From Phenylobacterium sp. (GTDB taxonomy: Bacteria > Pseudomonadota > Alphaproteobacteria > Caulobacterales > Caulobacteraceae), in the NCBI GenBank assembly GCA_025350885.1, contig JANXXA010000214.1, forward strand, positions 1 to 13,268: 13,268 nucleotides of DNA, written 5' to 3'. The translations under genes were made by a program, and so were the position numbers. This document shows, piece by piece, positions 1-6,267 of this stretch (its first letter is position 1; every line of letters starts with the position of its first letter). Under the pieces are notes generated by a model. That model had not been told where the DNA came from. It saw nothing but the letters and a program-made list of their open reading frames with translations, and made no database searches.

Positions 1-13
1 CGATCGCACACAT
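1..13 (-). CDS. 5' end of a gene running off the left edge (unidentified)
   Basis: Only the first four codons (Met-Cys-Ala-Ile) are inside the window. The start is supported by a strong Shine-Dalgarno sequence, GGGAGG at 25-20 on the minus strand, six bases before the ATG at 13-11. In related genomes genes such as a GNAT acetyltransferase or obgE follow rpmA, but four residues cannot decide this. The rpmA terminator lies upstream, so the gene probably has its own promoter or depends on read-through. Confidence 0.4.
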
Positions 14-25
14 ATCGTACCTCCC

Positions 26-59
26 GGCCCTCCCCCTCTTGATCGAGAGGCGTGGGGCC
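26..59 (-). other. Stem-loop between the rpmA terminator and the next start codon
   Basis: GGCCC (26-30) pairs with GGGCC (55-59), and CCTCT (35-39) pairs with AGAGG (46-50), separated by a small internal loop. The structure sits directly upstream of the Shine-Dalgarno of the gene starting at 13. No T-run follows on either strand, so it does not look like a second intrinsic terminator. It could be a 5' UTR fold or a stabilised 3' end. The function is inferred. Confidence 0.35.
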
Positions 60-60
60 C

Positions 61-99
61 AAAACGAAAGCGGGGAGCCCGGCTGACCGGACTCCCCGC
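61..99 (-). terminator. Rho-independent terminator of rplU-rpmA
   Basis: An eight-pair GC stem (70-77 with 92-99) is extended, after one mismatch, by CCGG/CCGG (79-82 with 87-90) closing on the loop CTGA. On the minus strand the hairpin is followed by TTTCGTTTT (69-61), the U-rich tract expected of an intrinsic terminator. The plus strand has no T-run after the stem, so the element works for the rpmA direction. It lies about 60 bases past the rpmA stop. Confidence 0.85.
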
Positions 100-160
100 G
101 AAGGTTCGTCTGTCCGGTCCGCCGTTTTCAGTCGGCGGAACCGGAGAAAGGCGGGTTCCG

Positions 161-433
161 CTATTCGGCCGCCGCCGGCATCGCCGGGATCACGTTCACG
201 TAGGTGCGGTCATTCCGCTTGGTGATGAACTTCACCGCGCCCGTGGCCGTGGCGAACAAGGTGTGATCGCGACCCAGGCCGACATTGTCGCCCGGCCAGA
301 ACTTTGTGCCGCGCTGGCGCACGAGGATGTTGCCGGCCAGCACCGCTTCGCCGCCGAACTTCTTCACGCCGAGGCGCTGGCCGGCGGAATCGCGACCGTT
401 GCGCGAGGAACCGCCTGATTTCTTGTGAGCCAT
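161..433 (-). CDS. rpmA: 50S ribosomal protein bL27
   Basis: This is the 90-residue bL27, a large-subunit protein whose flexible N-terminus reaches towards the peptidyl-transferase centre. The sequence opens [16 protein letters not shown] and continues with [23 protein letters not shown], both typical of the family. The length is normal. It begins directly with Met-Ala-His, so there is no sign of the cleaved N-terminal extension found in Firmicutes. The start is well defined: AGGAG (444-440) lies six bases before the ATG. It is the second gene after rplU (25-base gap) and shares its promoter at 1230-1257. A strong intrinsic terminator at 61-99 ends the transcript. The C-terminal [10 protein letters not shown] tail is a small lineage-specific extension. 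Confidence 0.97.
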   Translation of the reverse strand: MAHKKSGGSSRNGRDSAGQRLGVKKFGGEAVLAGNILVRQRGTKFWPGDNVGLGRDHTLFATATGAVKFITKRNDRTYVNVIPAMPAAAE

Positions 434-458
434 GGTGCTCTCCTAAACCTAGCCGGCC

Positions 459-1151
459 CTACTTGGCCGACTTGTCCTTCTTGGGGGCGGCGGCCTTCTT
501 CGGCGCAGCAGCCTTCTTTTTTTCAGCGGTCGGCTTCGCGGCGGCCTTGGCGGGCGCGGCCTTCGGTGTCGCAGCCTTCACGGGGGCAGACTTCGGGGGG
601 GAAGCCTTGGGGACGGCGGCCTTGGCCTCGGTCGCGGCGACTTCGGGAGCGACCTTGGCGGCGGCCTTGGCCTTGGCCGGCTTGGCGACAGCCGCCTTGC
701 GCGGCGTCTGGATCTTGGAGGCCGCGTAGGCTTCGGCCTGGGCGGCGGGGCTGATGTAGTCCAGACCCCGGGCGCGCGCGTCGAGTTCGCCCTTGGTGAT
801 CAGCTCGACCTTGCCGTCCCACTTGATTTCCTTGCCGTCGGCGCCGGTGATGCCAGTGACGCGCAGCGCGGTCTCGTGCTGGCGGTGGCCGCCGGTGCGA
901 CGATAGCCCTGGCGACGGATCTTCTTGAAGATCTTGATCTTCTCGCCCTTGCGGGTCTCGATCAAGGTCGCCGAGACCGAGGCGCCAGCCACCGTGGGCG
1001 CGCCAACGACGACCGCGTCGCCCTCGCCGACCATCAGCACTTCGCCGAACGCCACGGCCGAGCCGGGCTCGCCCGCGAGCTTTTCAACGACCATCAGATC
1101 GCCGGGGGACACCCGGTACTGCTTGCCGCCGGTTTTGATCACCGCGTACAT
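459..1151 (-). CDS. rplU: 50S ribosomal protein bL21 with long Ala/Lys/Pro tail
   Basis: bL21 binds 23S rRNA in the large subunit. Residues 1-102 are the conserved domain (MYAVIKTGGKQYRV at the N-terminus; the family signature KIKIFKKIRRQGYRRTGGHR at 71-90). Residues 103-145 form a linker seen in alphaproteobacterial bL21. From about 146 to 230 the protein is a low-complexity, strongly basic Ala/Lys/Pro tail. The total of 230 residues compares with about 103 in E. coli. GAAGG (1164-1160), eight bases before the ATG, supports the start. It leads the rplU-rpmA operon. Its leader carries a hairpin followed by a T-rich stretch (1181-1218), a possible autoregulation point. The tail contains an in-frame A_AAA_AAG heptamer (522-516). 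The tail is probably disordered and RNA-binding, which is inferred from composition. Confidence 0.95.
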   Translation of the reverse strand: MYAVIKTGGKQYRVSPGDLMVVEKLAGEPGSAVAFGEVLMVGEGDAVVVGAPTVAGASVSATLIETRKGEKIKIFKKIRRQGYRRTGGHRQHETALRVTGITGADGKEIKWDGKVELITKGELDARARGLDYISPAAQAEAYAASKIQTPRKAAVAKPAKAKAAAKVAPEVAATEAKAAVPKASPPKSAPVKAATPKAAPAKAAAKPTAEKKKAAAPKKAAAPKKDKSAK

Positions 1152-1180
1152 CGGTCCAGCCTTCGAATTCTTAAGTGTTA

Positions 1181-1218
1181 TGCAAAACGGAAAGCGCCCG
1201 CGAGATGGCCCACGGGCG
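1181..1218 (-). promoter_or_regulatory. Terminator-like hairpin in the rplU leader
   Basis: CGCCCG (1218-1213, minus strand) and CGGGCG (1200-1195) form a perfect six-pair stem with a 12-base loop. CTTTCCGTTTTG follows. This resembles a weak intrinsic terminator inside the roughly 70-base leader between the promoter and the rplU start. Ribosomal-protein leaders, including L21 leaders in other bacteria, are known sites of autogenous control. That this one acts as an attenuator is inference. Confidence 0.4.
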
Positions 1219-1229
1219 AGAGGGCGGGA

Positions 1230-1257
1230 CTTATACGCATGGGGGCCGGAGTGTCAA
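1230..1257 (-). promoter_or_regulatory. Sigma-70-type promoter of rplU-rpmA
   Basis: On the minus strand TTGACA (1257-1252) is a perfect -35 box and TATAAG (1235-1230) a 5/6 -10 box, with a 16-base spacer. Transcription would begin near 1223, giving a leader of about 70 bases before the rplU ATG. A near-consensus housekeeping promoter is expected for a ribosomal-protein operon. Confidence 0.75.
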
Positions 1258-1345
1258 CGCGAGAGCCAAGGCCCGACCGGCCGATCCGCCGAGCTTCAGC
1301 GACCCCGGTATTTGGCCGACTCAGCCGAAGCGTTACCATGCGCCC

Positions 1346-1702
1346 ATGTCGATCTCCCCGCAGCCTGCGGAGCCCGAGCCCGCGCCCTGGCGGCTTACCA
1401 AGGCGCTGGACGAAAAGCTGGCCGAGCTGCGGGGCCGGGGCTTGCAGCTGGCGTGGATCGAATGCAGCCGCGACGACCTGACCCGGCTGATCGTCGAGGG
1501 CGGTGAGGCGGCGGTCAGGCTCGATCCCGATCCGACCCGAAACCTGGCCTGGTACGACGGCGTGGAGATCCGCCACAGCTCCGACCGCCCCCTCACCTGG
1601 GTGTTCCTGCGGGGTGAGGACCCGACGGGCGAGGTCAGCGCCCATGTGGTCGGCCCACCCGACCCGGACCGCGCTCCCGACGACCCATCGGCGGGTCCTT
1701 AA
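1346..1702 (+). CDS. Conserved-looking hypothetical protein, 118 aa
   Basis: I do not recognise this protein. It is small, acidic and soluble, with no signal peptide or membrane segment. It has an amphipathic helix-like stretch near the N-terminus (ALDEKLAELRGRGLQLAW), a central part with Trp/Tyr-rich strands (NLAWYDGVEIRH, PLTWVFLRG) and a Pro/Asp-rich C-terminus that is probably disordered. The ATG at 1346 is chosen because it gives a compact protein clear of the rplU promoter. Longer in-frame starts would overlap that promoter. The ribosome-binding site is poor. A GACTC (GANTC) site lies at 1318-1322, 23 bases upstream. Codon use matches a real gene in this GC-rich genome. It is divergent from rplU, and the next gene on the same strand starts about 80 bases later. 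Confidence 0.6.
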   Translation: MSISPQPAEPEPAPWRLTKALDEKLAELRGRGLQLAWIECSRDDLTRLIVEGGEAAVRLDPDPTRNLAWYDGVEIRHSSDRPLTWVFLRGEDPTGEVSAHVVGPPDPDRAPDDPSAGP

Positions 1703-1780
1703 CGCTCCTTTCGGGTTTCGCGGCGATGGTGCGGACTGTTGCAGGTCGCAGAAGCGGCCGTATTGACCGGATGGTCCGAC

Positions 1781-2902
1781 GTGGCGGGTTCGAACGAGCG
1801 CATCTACCGCAGCCTGCGGGGGCTGGAGAAGACCGCGTCCACCAGCCGCGTGCTGAACCTGGCCGCCCTGGCCGTGCGCAACACCGGCAACCCCGAACAT
1901 GCCGCCGCCCCGCTGTTCAAAAGCCCGGTCCTGAACAGCTGCGTGGTTCTCAAGCACCGCCTGCGCGTCGAGGAGACGGACCTGTTCGAGGGTCTGCAGC
2001 GCAGCGCCACCAAGGTCATCGCGCCGTTCGACAAGTCCGACCTTTCGCTGGGCGGGCGCACCGTGTTCGTCGGCGAGAAGGGCTGGCTGCCGGTGCTTAC
2101 CGAACTGCGCGGCGGAACCGAGGAGATGGTCCGCGACGTCGAGATCCTGGAGGCGATCAACGAATTGCCATCGCTGGACCCCTTCCTGCTGCGCGAACAC
2201 ATGAAGCGTCGGGGGTTCGAGGTCAGCCCGACGCATTTCGACATCTCGCCTGGCGACGCCGACAAGATGCAGCGGTTCGTCGGCGGCGAAATCGCCCGGC
2301 TGATCGAGCTGGCCTACGGCGGCGCGGGCTCCGGCGGGGCCACCAGCCGGCTGGTGGAGGCGCTGCTGTCTTCAAAGACCGACGAGCGGTTGGAGCCGCT
2401 GCGCCTGACCCTGCAGCTGGAAGGCGAAAGCTATCGCGAGGGCATCTTCAGCTGGAAGGGTTTCCTCTACTACAAGTGGGTGCTGAACACGCTCTGGCCC
2501 AAGCTCAAGGAAGTGCTGGTCGAGGTGATGAAGCTGCGGGTGATCGGTCCGCGCGACCGCGACCTGATGGTGCTGATCGACGAGATGAAGCTGCGCCTGC
2601 GTGGCGCCATGGAGGGCCAGGTCAAGACGGTGATGGGCTATCTGAAGACCTACGACGGGGTCTTCGCCCAGCTGACCGAGGGCAACGCCATCGCCTTCCG
2701 CGACTTCCTGCTGGCCTCGCCGGAGATGTTCATGGCGCTGGGCGAAGGCGCCGGCACGCTCAGCCATGTGGCCACCTTCTGGCGCTATCGCTTCCCGGAA
2801 GGCAAACCGTTGATGGCCCAGATGGGCGAGATCCTAGAACTGCTGCAGGACTTCGAGCAAGGTCTGGGCGCCGAGCCGCACCCGCTCAGCTACGCCGCCT
2901 AG
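1781..2902 (+). CDS. Hypothetical cytoplasmic protein, 373 aa, mostly helical
   Basis: I cannot assign a family. The protein has no signal peptide and no obvious membrane segment. It looks largely alpha-helical, with charged amphipathic stretches (for example KLKEVLVEVMKLRVIGPRDR and LIDEMKLRLRGAMEGQVK), an aromatic cluster SWKGFLYYKWVLNTLWPK, and a second aromatic patch FWRYRFPEGKP near the C-terminus. The start is uncertain. The GTG at 1781 (MAGSNERIYRSLRGLEK) is preferred because the similarity-like, well-composed sequence begins there; TTG codons at 1739 and 1763 are alternatives. None has a strong Shine-Dalgarno, so a short or leaderless transcript is possible. The DUF2252 gene follows after 59 bases on the same strand, so the two may be co-transcribed. 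Confidence 0.75.
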   Translation: MAGSNERIYRSLRGLEKTASTSRVLNLAALAVRNTGNPEHAAAPLFKSPVLNSCVVLKHRLRVEETDLFEGLQRSATKVIAPFDKSDLSLGGRTVFVGEKGWLPVLTELRGGTEEMVRDVEILEAINELPSLDPFLLREHMKRRGFEVSPTHFDISPGDADKMQRFVGGEIARLIELAYGGAGSGGATSRLVEALLSSKTDERLEPLRLTLQLEGESYREGIFSWKGFLYYKWVLNTLWPKLKEVLVEVMKLRVIGPRDRDLMVLIDEMKLRLRGAMEGQVKTVMGYLKTYDGVFAQLTEGNAIAFRDFLLASPEMFMALGEGAGTLSHVATFWRYRFPEGKPLMAQMGEILELLQDFEQGLGAEPHPLSYAA

Positions 2903-2938
2903 GGGCGGGCCTCGAACACCAGCGGGAACCTTCCGGCT

Positions 2939-2957
2939 CACGGTGAGCTTCACCGTG
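2939..2957. repeat. Perfect 8-bp inverted repeat before the DUF2252 gene
   Basis: CACGGTGA (2939-2946) and TCACCGTG (2950-2957) are perfect inverted copies separated by GCT. The right arm ends four bases before the ATG at 2962. The left arm contains GGTGA, the only Shine-Dalgarno-like bases near this start, so an RNA hairpin would hide the ribosome-binding region. As DNA it could be an operator. No T-run follows, so it is not an intrinsic terminator. Confidence 0.45.
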
Positions 2958-2961
2958 CAGC

Positions 2962-4170
2962 ATGGCCAGATTCATCTCCCCCGACCCCGCCGCGCGCGCC
3001 GCGATCCTGCGCGACGCCCAGCGCGATAAAATGACCCGCTCGGCCCACGCCTATGTGCGCGGATCGACCGAGAAATTCTACGAATGGCTCGAAGCCAGCG
3101 CCGGGCGCATTCCCCAGGGCCCGGCGGTGTGGATCTGCGGCGACTGCCATTCCGGCAACCTGGGCCCGGTCTCCAGCGCCCGTGGCCAGGTGGCGATCCA
3201 GATCCGCGACCTCGACCAGACGGTGATCGGCAATCCGGCGCACGACCTGATCCGCCTGGGCCTGTCGCTGGCCACGGCGGCGCGGGGCTCAAACCTGCCA
3301 GGCGTCACCACCGCGCTGATGGTCGAGCATATGGTCGAGGGCTACGAGGCCGGCCTGCACGGAGAGACCCTGGCGCCGGACGCCGACGGGGCCCCCCGGG
3401 AGGTGCGCCGGGTGCTGAAGCAGGCGCTGACCCGGCGCTGGAAGCACTTGGCGCGCGAGCGGATCGAGGATGTACGGCCGGCCATCCCGCTCGGCCCGCG
3501 ATTCTGGGCGCTGTCGGAGGCCGAACGCGCGGCGTTGTCCGCCCTGGCCGCAGACGAAGGCCTGCGCAGACTGGTCACCGGGCTGCAGCATCGGCCGGAC
3601 GACGCCCCCATTGAAATTCTTGACGGCGCCTACTGGATGAAGGGCTGCAGCTCGCTGGGTCGGCTGCGCTACGCCCTGCTGGTCGGCGTGGGCGGCGAGG
3701 ACGGCAGGTCCGAGACCTGCCTGATCGACATCAAGGAAGCGGTGGTCGCCGCCGCTCCGCGCGCGCCGAACGCCCCGATGCCGGCCAACAACGCCGAGCG
3801 GGTGGTGGCCGGCGCCCGCGCTCTGTCGCCCTTTCTCGGCAAGCGCATGCTGGCCGGAAAGCTGTTGCGCCGGCAGGTGGTGATCCGCGAGCTAATGCCG
3901 CAGGACCTCAAGCTCGAAATCGAGAGCCTGACTCGTGACGAGGCGGTCCGCGCCGCGCACTACCTGGCCCTGGTGGTCGGCCGCGCCCATGCCCGGCAGA
4001 TGGACGCCGCCACCAAGGCCAGCTGGCTGGCGGAGCTGTCGCGCAACCGGTCCAAGACCCTGGACGCCCCCTTCTGGCTCTGGTCGGCCATCGTCGAGCT
4101 GATTCAAAGTCACGAGGCGGCCTATCTGAACCACTGCCGCCGCTATGCGCTGGAGGCGCGCGCCGCGTGA
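2962..4170 (+). CDS. DUF2252 family protein (kinase/phosphotransferase-like motifs)
   Basis: The 402-residue protein carries the DUF2252 motif series in order: KMTRSAHAYVRG (23-34), GDCHSGNLG (60-68), RDLDQ (82-86), GNPAHDLIRLGLSL (90-103), CSSLGRLRY (229-237), CLIDIKEA (253-260), RELMPQDLKLE (309-319) and GRAHARQ (340-346). GDxHxxN followed by an Asp-containing DxD/DFD-like element resembles the catalytic loop and metal site of aminoglycoside-phosphotransferase/kinase-like folds. The order here is permuted, with the lysine-bearing strand (DIKEA) downstream, as is usual for DUF2252. The biochemical function of the family is not established, so substrate and reaction are open. The ATG at 2962 is near an inverted repeat and lacks a clear ribosome-binding site. 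It follows an unrecognised gene by 59 bases. No convincing terminator follows; a six-pair hairpin (4180-4198) has no T-run. Confidence 0.88.
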   Translation: MARFISPDPAARAAILRDAQRDKMTRSAHAYVRGSTEKFYEWLEASAGRIPQGPAVWICGDCHSGNLGPVSSARGQVAIQIRDLDQTVIGNPAHDLIRLGLSLATAARGSNLPGVTTALMVEHMVEGYEAGLHGETLAPDADGAPREVRRVLKQALTRRWKHLARERIEDVRPAIPLGPRFWALSEAERAALSALAADEGLRRLVTGLQHRPDDAPIEILDGAYWMKGCSSLGRLRYALLVGVGGEDGRSETCLIDIKEAVVAAAPRAPNAPMPANNAERVVAGARALSPFLGKRMLAGKLLRRQVVIRELMPQDLKLEIESLTRDEAVRAAHYLALVVGRAHARQMDAATKASWLAELSRNRSKTLDAPFWLWSAIVELIQSHEAAYLNHCRRYALEARAA

Positions 4171-4272
4171 GGCTGGCCCACCCGTGCTGGGGACGGGTAA
4201 CCTCTACTTGACGGGTTGGACGCTATTGCCGCCCTTTAGCTTCCCGCAAGCAGGTTTGGACGCGATCTGACC

Positions 4273-4842
4273 ATGGCCAAGAGCGCCGGCGCAAAACTGA
4301 CGCTACTGGTCATGGCGGCCTGTCTGATCGGCGCGCCGGCCGCCCGGGCCAGCCTCTATGCGGTGATCCGTTCCGACACGGACGTGGTGACGGTGCTCAA
4401 CCCACAGACGGTAGAATCCCTGGGGGGTAAGCTGCGCCGGGCCTGGGACGTCAGCGTGCATCGCAGCATCGTCTCGGGCGGACCGCAACAGCCGGGCTAT
4501 GTCCGCACCCTGAACGAATATGACTGCGCGGGGCGGCGGATTCGCTGGCGCAGCCTGGCGGTCTATTCGCGGTTCGGGGCGACAATCCTGCAGAAAGACA
4601 ACCCCGACGCTGCCTGGAACCTGATCGACGACGGCAGCGACGGCGATGCGGCCCTGCGGGTGATCTGCGACGGGGCCGGACGCAGCGCCATGGTCTCGGC
4701 CCCCTCGGTCAGCCAACTGGTGCTGGCGTTGATGCGGACCTGGGACGAGGCGGCGCCGCTGCCGCCACTGCAGGCGACGACGCCGGTGAAGCCCGCCTCG
4801 AAGCGCGCGAAGAAACAACCCCAACCCCACAAGGCGCGTTGA
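4273..4842 (+). CDS. Exported surface-adhesin-E-like protein
   Basis: This is a 189-residue secreted protein. Residues 1-27 form a signal peptide: a basic start, a hydrophobic core LTLLVMAACLIGAPA, and likely cleavage after ARA. The mature part fits the small beta-rich periplasmic domain called surface-adhesin protein E: NEYDCAGRRIRWRSLAVYS (81-99), a central WNLIDDGSDGD (115-124) and RVICDG (129-134). C85 and C132 probably form a disulfide. The C-terminus (about 160-189) is Pro/Lys/Arg-rich and likely disordered. The family name rests on domain resemblance, and a role in adhesion is not shown. The ribosome-binding site before the ATG is weak. Its stop codon overlaps the TTG start of rlmH (TTGA, 4839-4842), so the two genes are translationally coupled despite unrelated roles. 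Confidence 0.75.
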   Translation: MAKSAGAKLTLLVMAACLIGAPAARASLYAVIRSDTDVVTVLNPQTVESLGGKLRRAWDVSVHRSIVSGGPQQPGYVRTLNEYDCAGRRIRWRSLAVYSRFGATILQKDNPDAAWNLIDDGSDGDAALRVICDGAGRSAMVSAPSVSQLVLALMRTWDEAAPLPPLQATTPVKPASKRAKKQPQPHKAR

Positions 4843-5318
4843 AAATCGCCATCCTCGCCATCGGCAGGCGGGCCCGCTCGCCGGAAACCGAGCTGGTGAA
4901 GATCTATCTGGACCGGGCCACCAACGCTGGCCGGGCGCTGGGCCTGGGTCCCGTCGAGCTGGTGGAGATCGACGCGAAGAAACCCGGCAAGGCCGCTGAG
5001 GCCCAGGCGCTCATGCCCCATCTGACGGACGCCGCCGCCGGCGAAAAATGGATCATCGCCTGTGACGAACATGGTCAGGCCCGGCCCTCGCGCGCGTTTG
5101 CGCAGGAGATCGCGGCGCTGCGCGATCGCGGCGTCCGCCGGCTGGTGTTCCTGATCGGCGGCGCTGATGGCCTCGACCCGGCGCTCCTGGCGGCGGCGGA
5201 CGGGCGTCTGGCCTTCGGACCGCAGACCTGGCCGCACGCCTTGGCGCGCGCCATGCTGGCCGAACAGGTCTATCGAGCGGTCACCATCCTGGGCGGTTCG
5301 CCCTATCATCGGGACTGA
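4839..5318 (+). CDS. rlmH: 23S rRNA (pseudouridine1915-N3)-methyltransferase RlmH
   Basis: RlmH is a SPOUT methyltransferase that transfers a methyl group from S-adenosylmethionine to N3 of pseudouridine 1915 in helix 69 of 23S rRNA, acting on assembled 70S ribosomes. The 159-residue length is normal. Visible family features are the KIAILAIGRRARSPE N-terminus, WIIACDEHGQARPSRAFA (71-88), the trefoil-knot SAM-site segment FLIGGADGL (104-112) and the C-terminal PYHRD (155-159), whose His-Arg pair lies in the active site. The start is TTG at 4839, inside the stop of the upstream gene (TTGA). That is the correct position because translation begins at the conserved MKIAILAIG. Its usual upstream partner rsfS is absent here; an exported protein gene takes that place. 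The EnvC-like gene starts immediately after the stop. Confidence 0.95.
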   Translation: MKIAILAIGRRARSPETELVKIYLDRATNAGRALGLGPVELVEIDAKKPGKAAEAQALMPHLTDAAAGEKWIIACDEHGQARPSRAFAQEIAALRDRGVRRLVFLIGGADGLDPALLAAADGRLAFGPQTWPHALARAMLAEQVYRAVTILGGSPYHRD

Positions 5319-6179
5319 ATGAGACCTGCGCAGATCCTTCCGCTGATCGCTCCGGCGATGATCGCCAGCCTGGCGCTCGGGGTGGCCGCCATTGCGGCGA
5401 CCGCTGAGCGGCTGGCGCGGCTGAATGTCGAGGAGACCCAGCTTTCGGTCGAGCAGTCGCGCAACATGACCCAACTGGCGCGCCTGCTGTCGGTGCTGGA
5501 ACAGCTGCGGCGCGACCCGCCGCCGGCCCTGCTGGTCTCGCCCCGCGACGCCAAGGACGCTGTCCGCGCCGCGATCCTGGTCAAGGCGATGACCCCCGGC
5601 CTGCGGCTGCGCGCCAGCGGCTACGCGCACGAAGCCAATGAGATGATGCGCCAGCGCCGGCTGGCGGCGGTGGAAAGCGAGGCGCTGTTCACCAATGAGA
5701 GTGAACGGGCCGACGCCAGCCCGGCCCGGCCGTTGCGTGGACCCGTTACCGATGGCGCCCTCGAACCGGCCATCACCGCGCCGCAAAGCCTGATTAGTCC
5801 AACGCCCGGCGCCATCGTGCGTCGGTTCGGAGACGCGCAGGTCAGCGGCGGCCGCGCCAACGGCCTGACCATCGCCGCCGCCGGCGGGGCCCGGGTCGCC
5901 AGCCCTGGCCCCGGATCTGTGCAATTTGCAGGTCCGGTGAAGGGTTGGGGCGTGATCTTGATATTAAGACTCGCAGGCGGATATCATCTTGTGCTTGCTG
6001 GCCTGGAGCAGACGAACGTTTCGGTTGGTCAATCTGTCGCGGCCGGTCAGGCTGTCGGATGGATGCCGGATGTTCGACAATCGGAGGGTCGCAAGGCCTC
6101 CCGGGAACTCTATCTGGAGATCCGGGATCAGGGCTCGCCGGTCGATCCGGCGCGCTGGCTGACCAGAAAAGCGGGCTGA
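5319..6179 (+). CDS. EnvC-like LytM-domain protein, short and lacking zinc ligands
   Basis: EnvC-type proteins activate periplasmic amidases that split the septum. An N-terminal hydrophobic segment (about 6-28) acts as signal or anchor. A helical region follows with the alphaproteobacterial EnvC hallmark LLSVLEQLRRDPPPALLVSP (56-75), then a linker and a C-terminal LytM (M23-like) domain (about 162-284, ending LYLEIRDQGSPVDPARWL). Active M23 enzymes need HxxxD and HxH. Here those positions read NGLTIAA (181-187) and ELYLEIR (263-269), so zinc binding should be lost, as in EnvC. At 286 residues it is shorter than the usual 380-420: most of the first coiled-coil arm is missing. The ATG directly follows the rlmH TGA. 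A run of rare codons (ATA TTA AGA, 5961-5969) is unlike its surroundings. Confidence 0.88.
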   Translation: MRPAQILPLIAPAMIASLALGVAAIAATAERLARLNVEETQLSVEQSRNMTQLARLLSVLEQLRRDPPPALLVSPRDAKDAVRAAILVKAMTPGLRLRASGYAHEANEMMRQRRLAAVESEALFTNESERADASPARPLRGPVTDGALEPAITAPQSLISPTPGAIVRRFGDAQVSGGRANGLTIAAAGGARVASPGPGSVQFAGPVKGWGVILILRLAGGYHLVLAGLEQTNVSVGQSVAAGQAVGWMPDVRQSEGRKASRELYLEIRDQGSPVDPARWLTRKAG

Positions 6180-6267
6180 GCGCCTGAAAAGCGCTCGCGG
6201 GGGCTCGTATCGGTGGCGGTCCCCGTCCGCGGGCGGGATTGGGCCGCAAGGGAGCCAACGGCTGGCA

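Noticed and set aside
1682..1697. GACCC/GGGTC hairpin at the end of the 118-residue gene
   Set aside because: It lies inside the coding region, has a five-pair stem and no T-run. In GC-rich DNA this is expected by chance.
1739..1766. TTGCAG and TATTGA as a promoter for the 373-residue gene
   Set aside because: Each box matches only three of six consensus bases. The 16-base spacing alone is not enough.
1726..2946. Long open frame in the +1 register over the 373-residue gene
   Set aside because: It is Arg/Gly/Pro/Ala-rich with the composition of a shifted GC-rich gene. The other frame has balanced, protein-like composition.
4180..4198. Hairpin ACCCGT/ACGGGT after the DUF2252 gene as a terminator
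   Set aside because: The six-pair stem is perfect but no T-run follows on either strand, so it does not qualify as an intrinsic terminator.
4208..4236. TTGACG as a -35 box for the surface-adhesin-E-like gene
   Set aside because: No fitting -10 lies at 16-18 bases. GCTATTGC at 4222-4229 is too close even for the Caulobacter-style promoter consensus.
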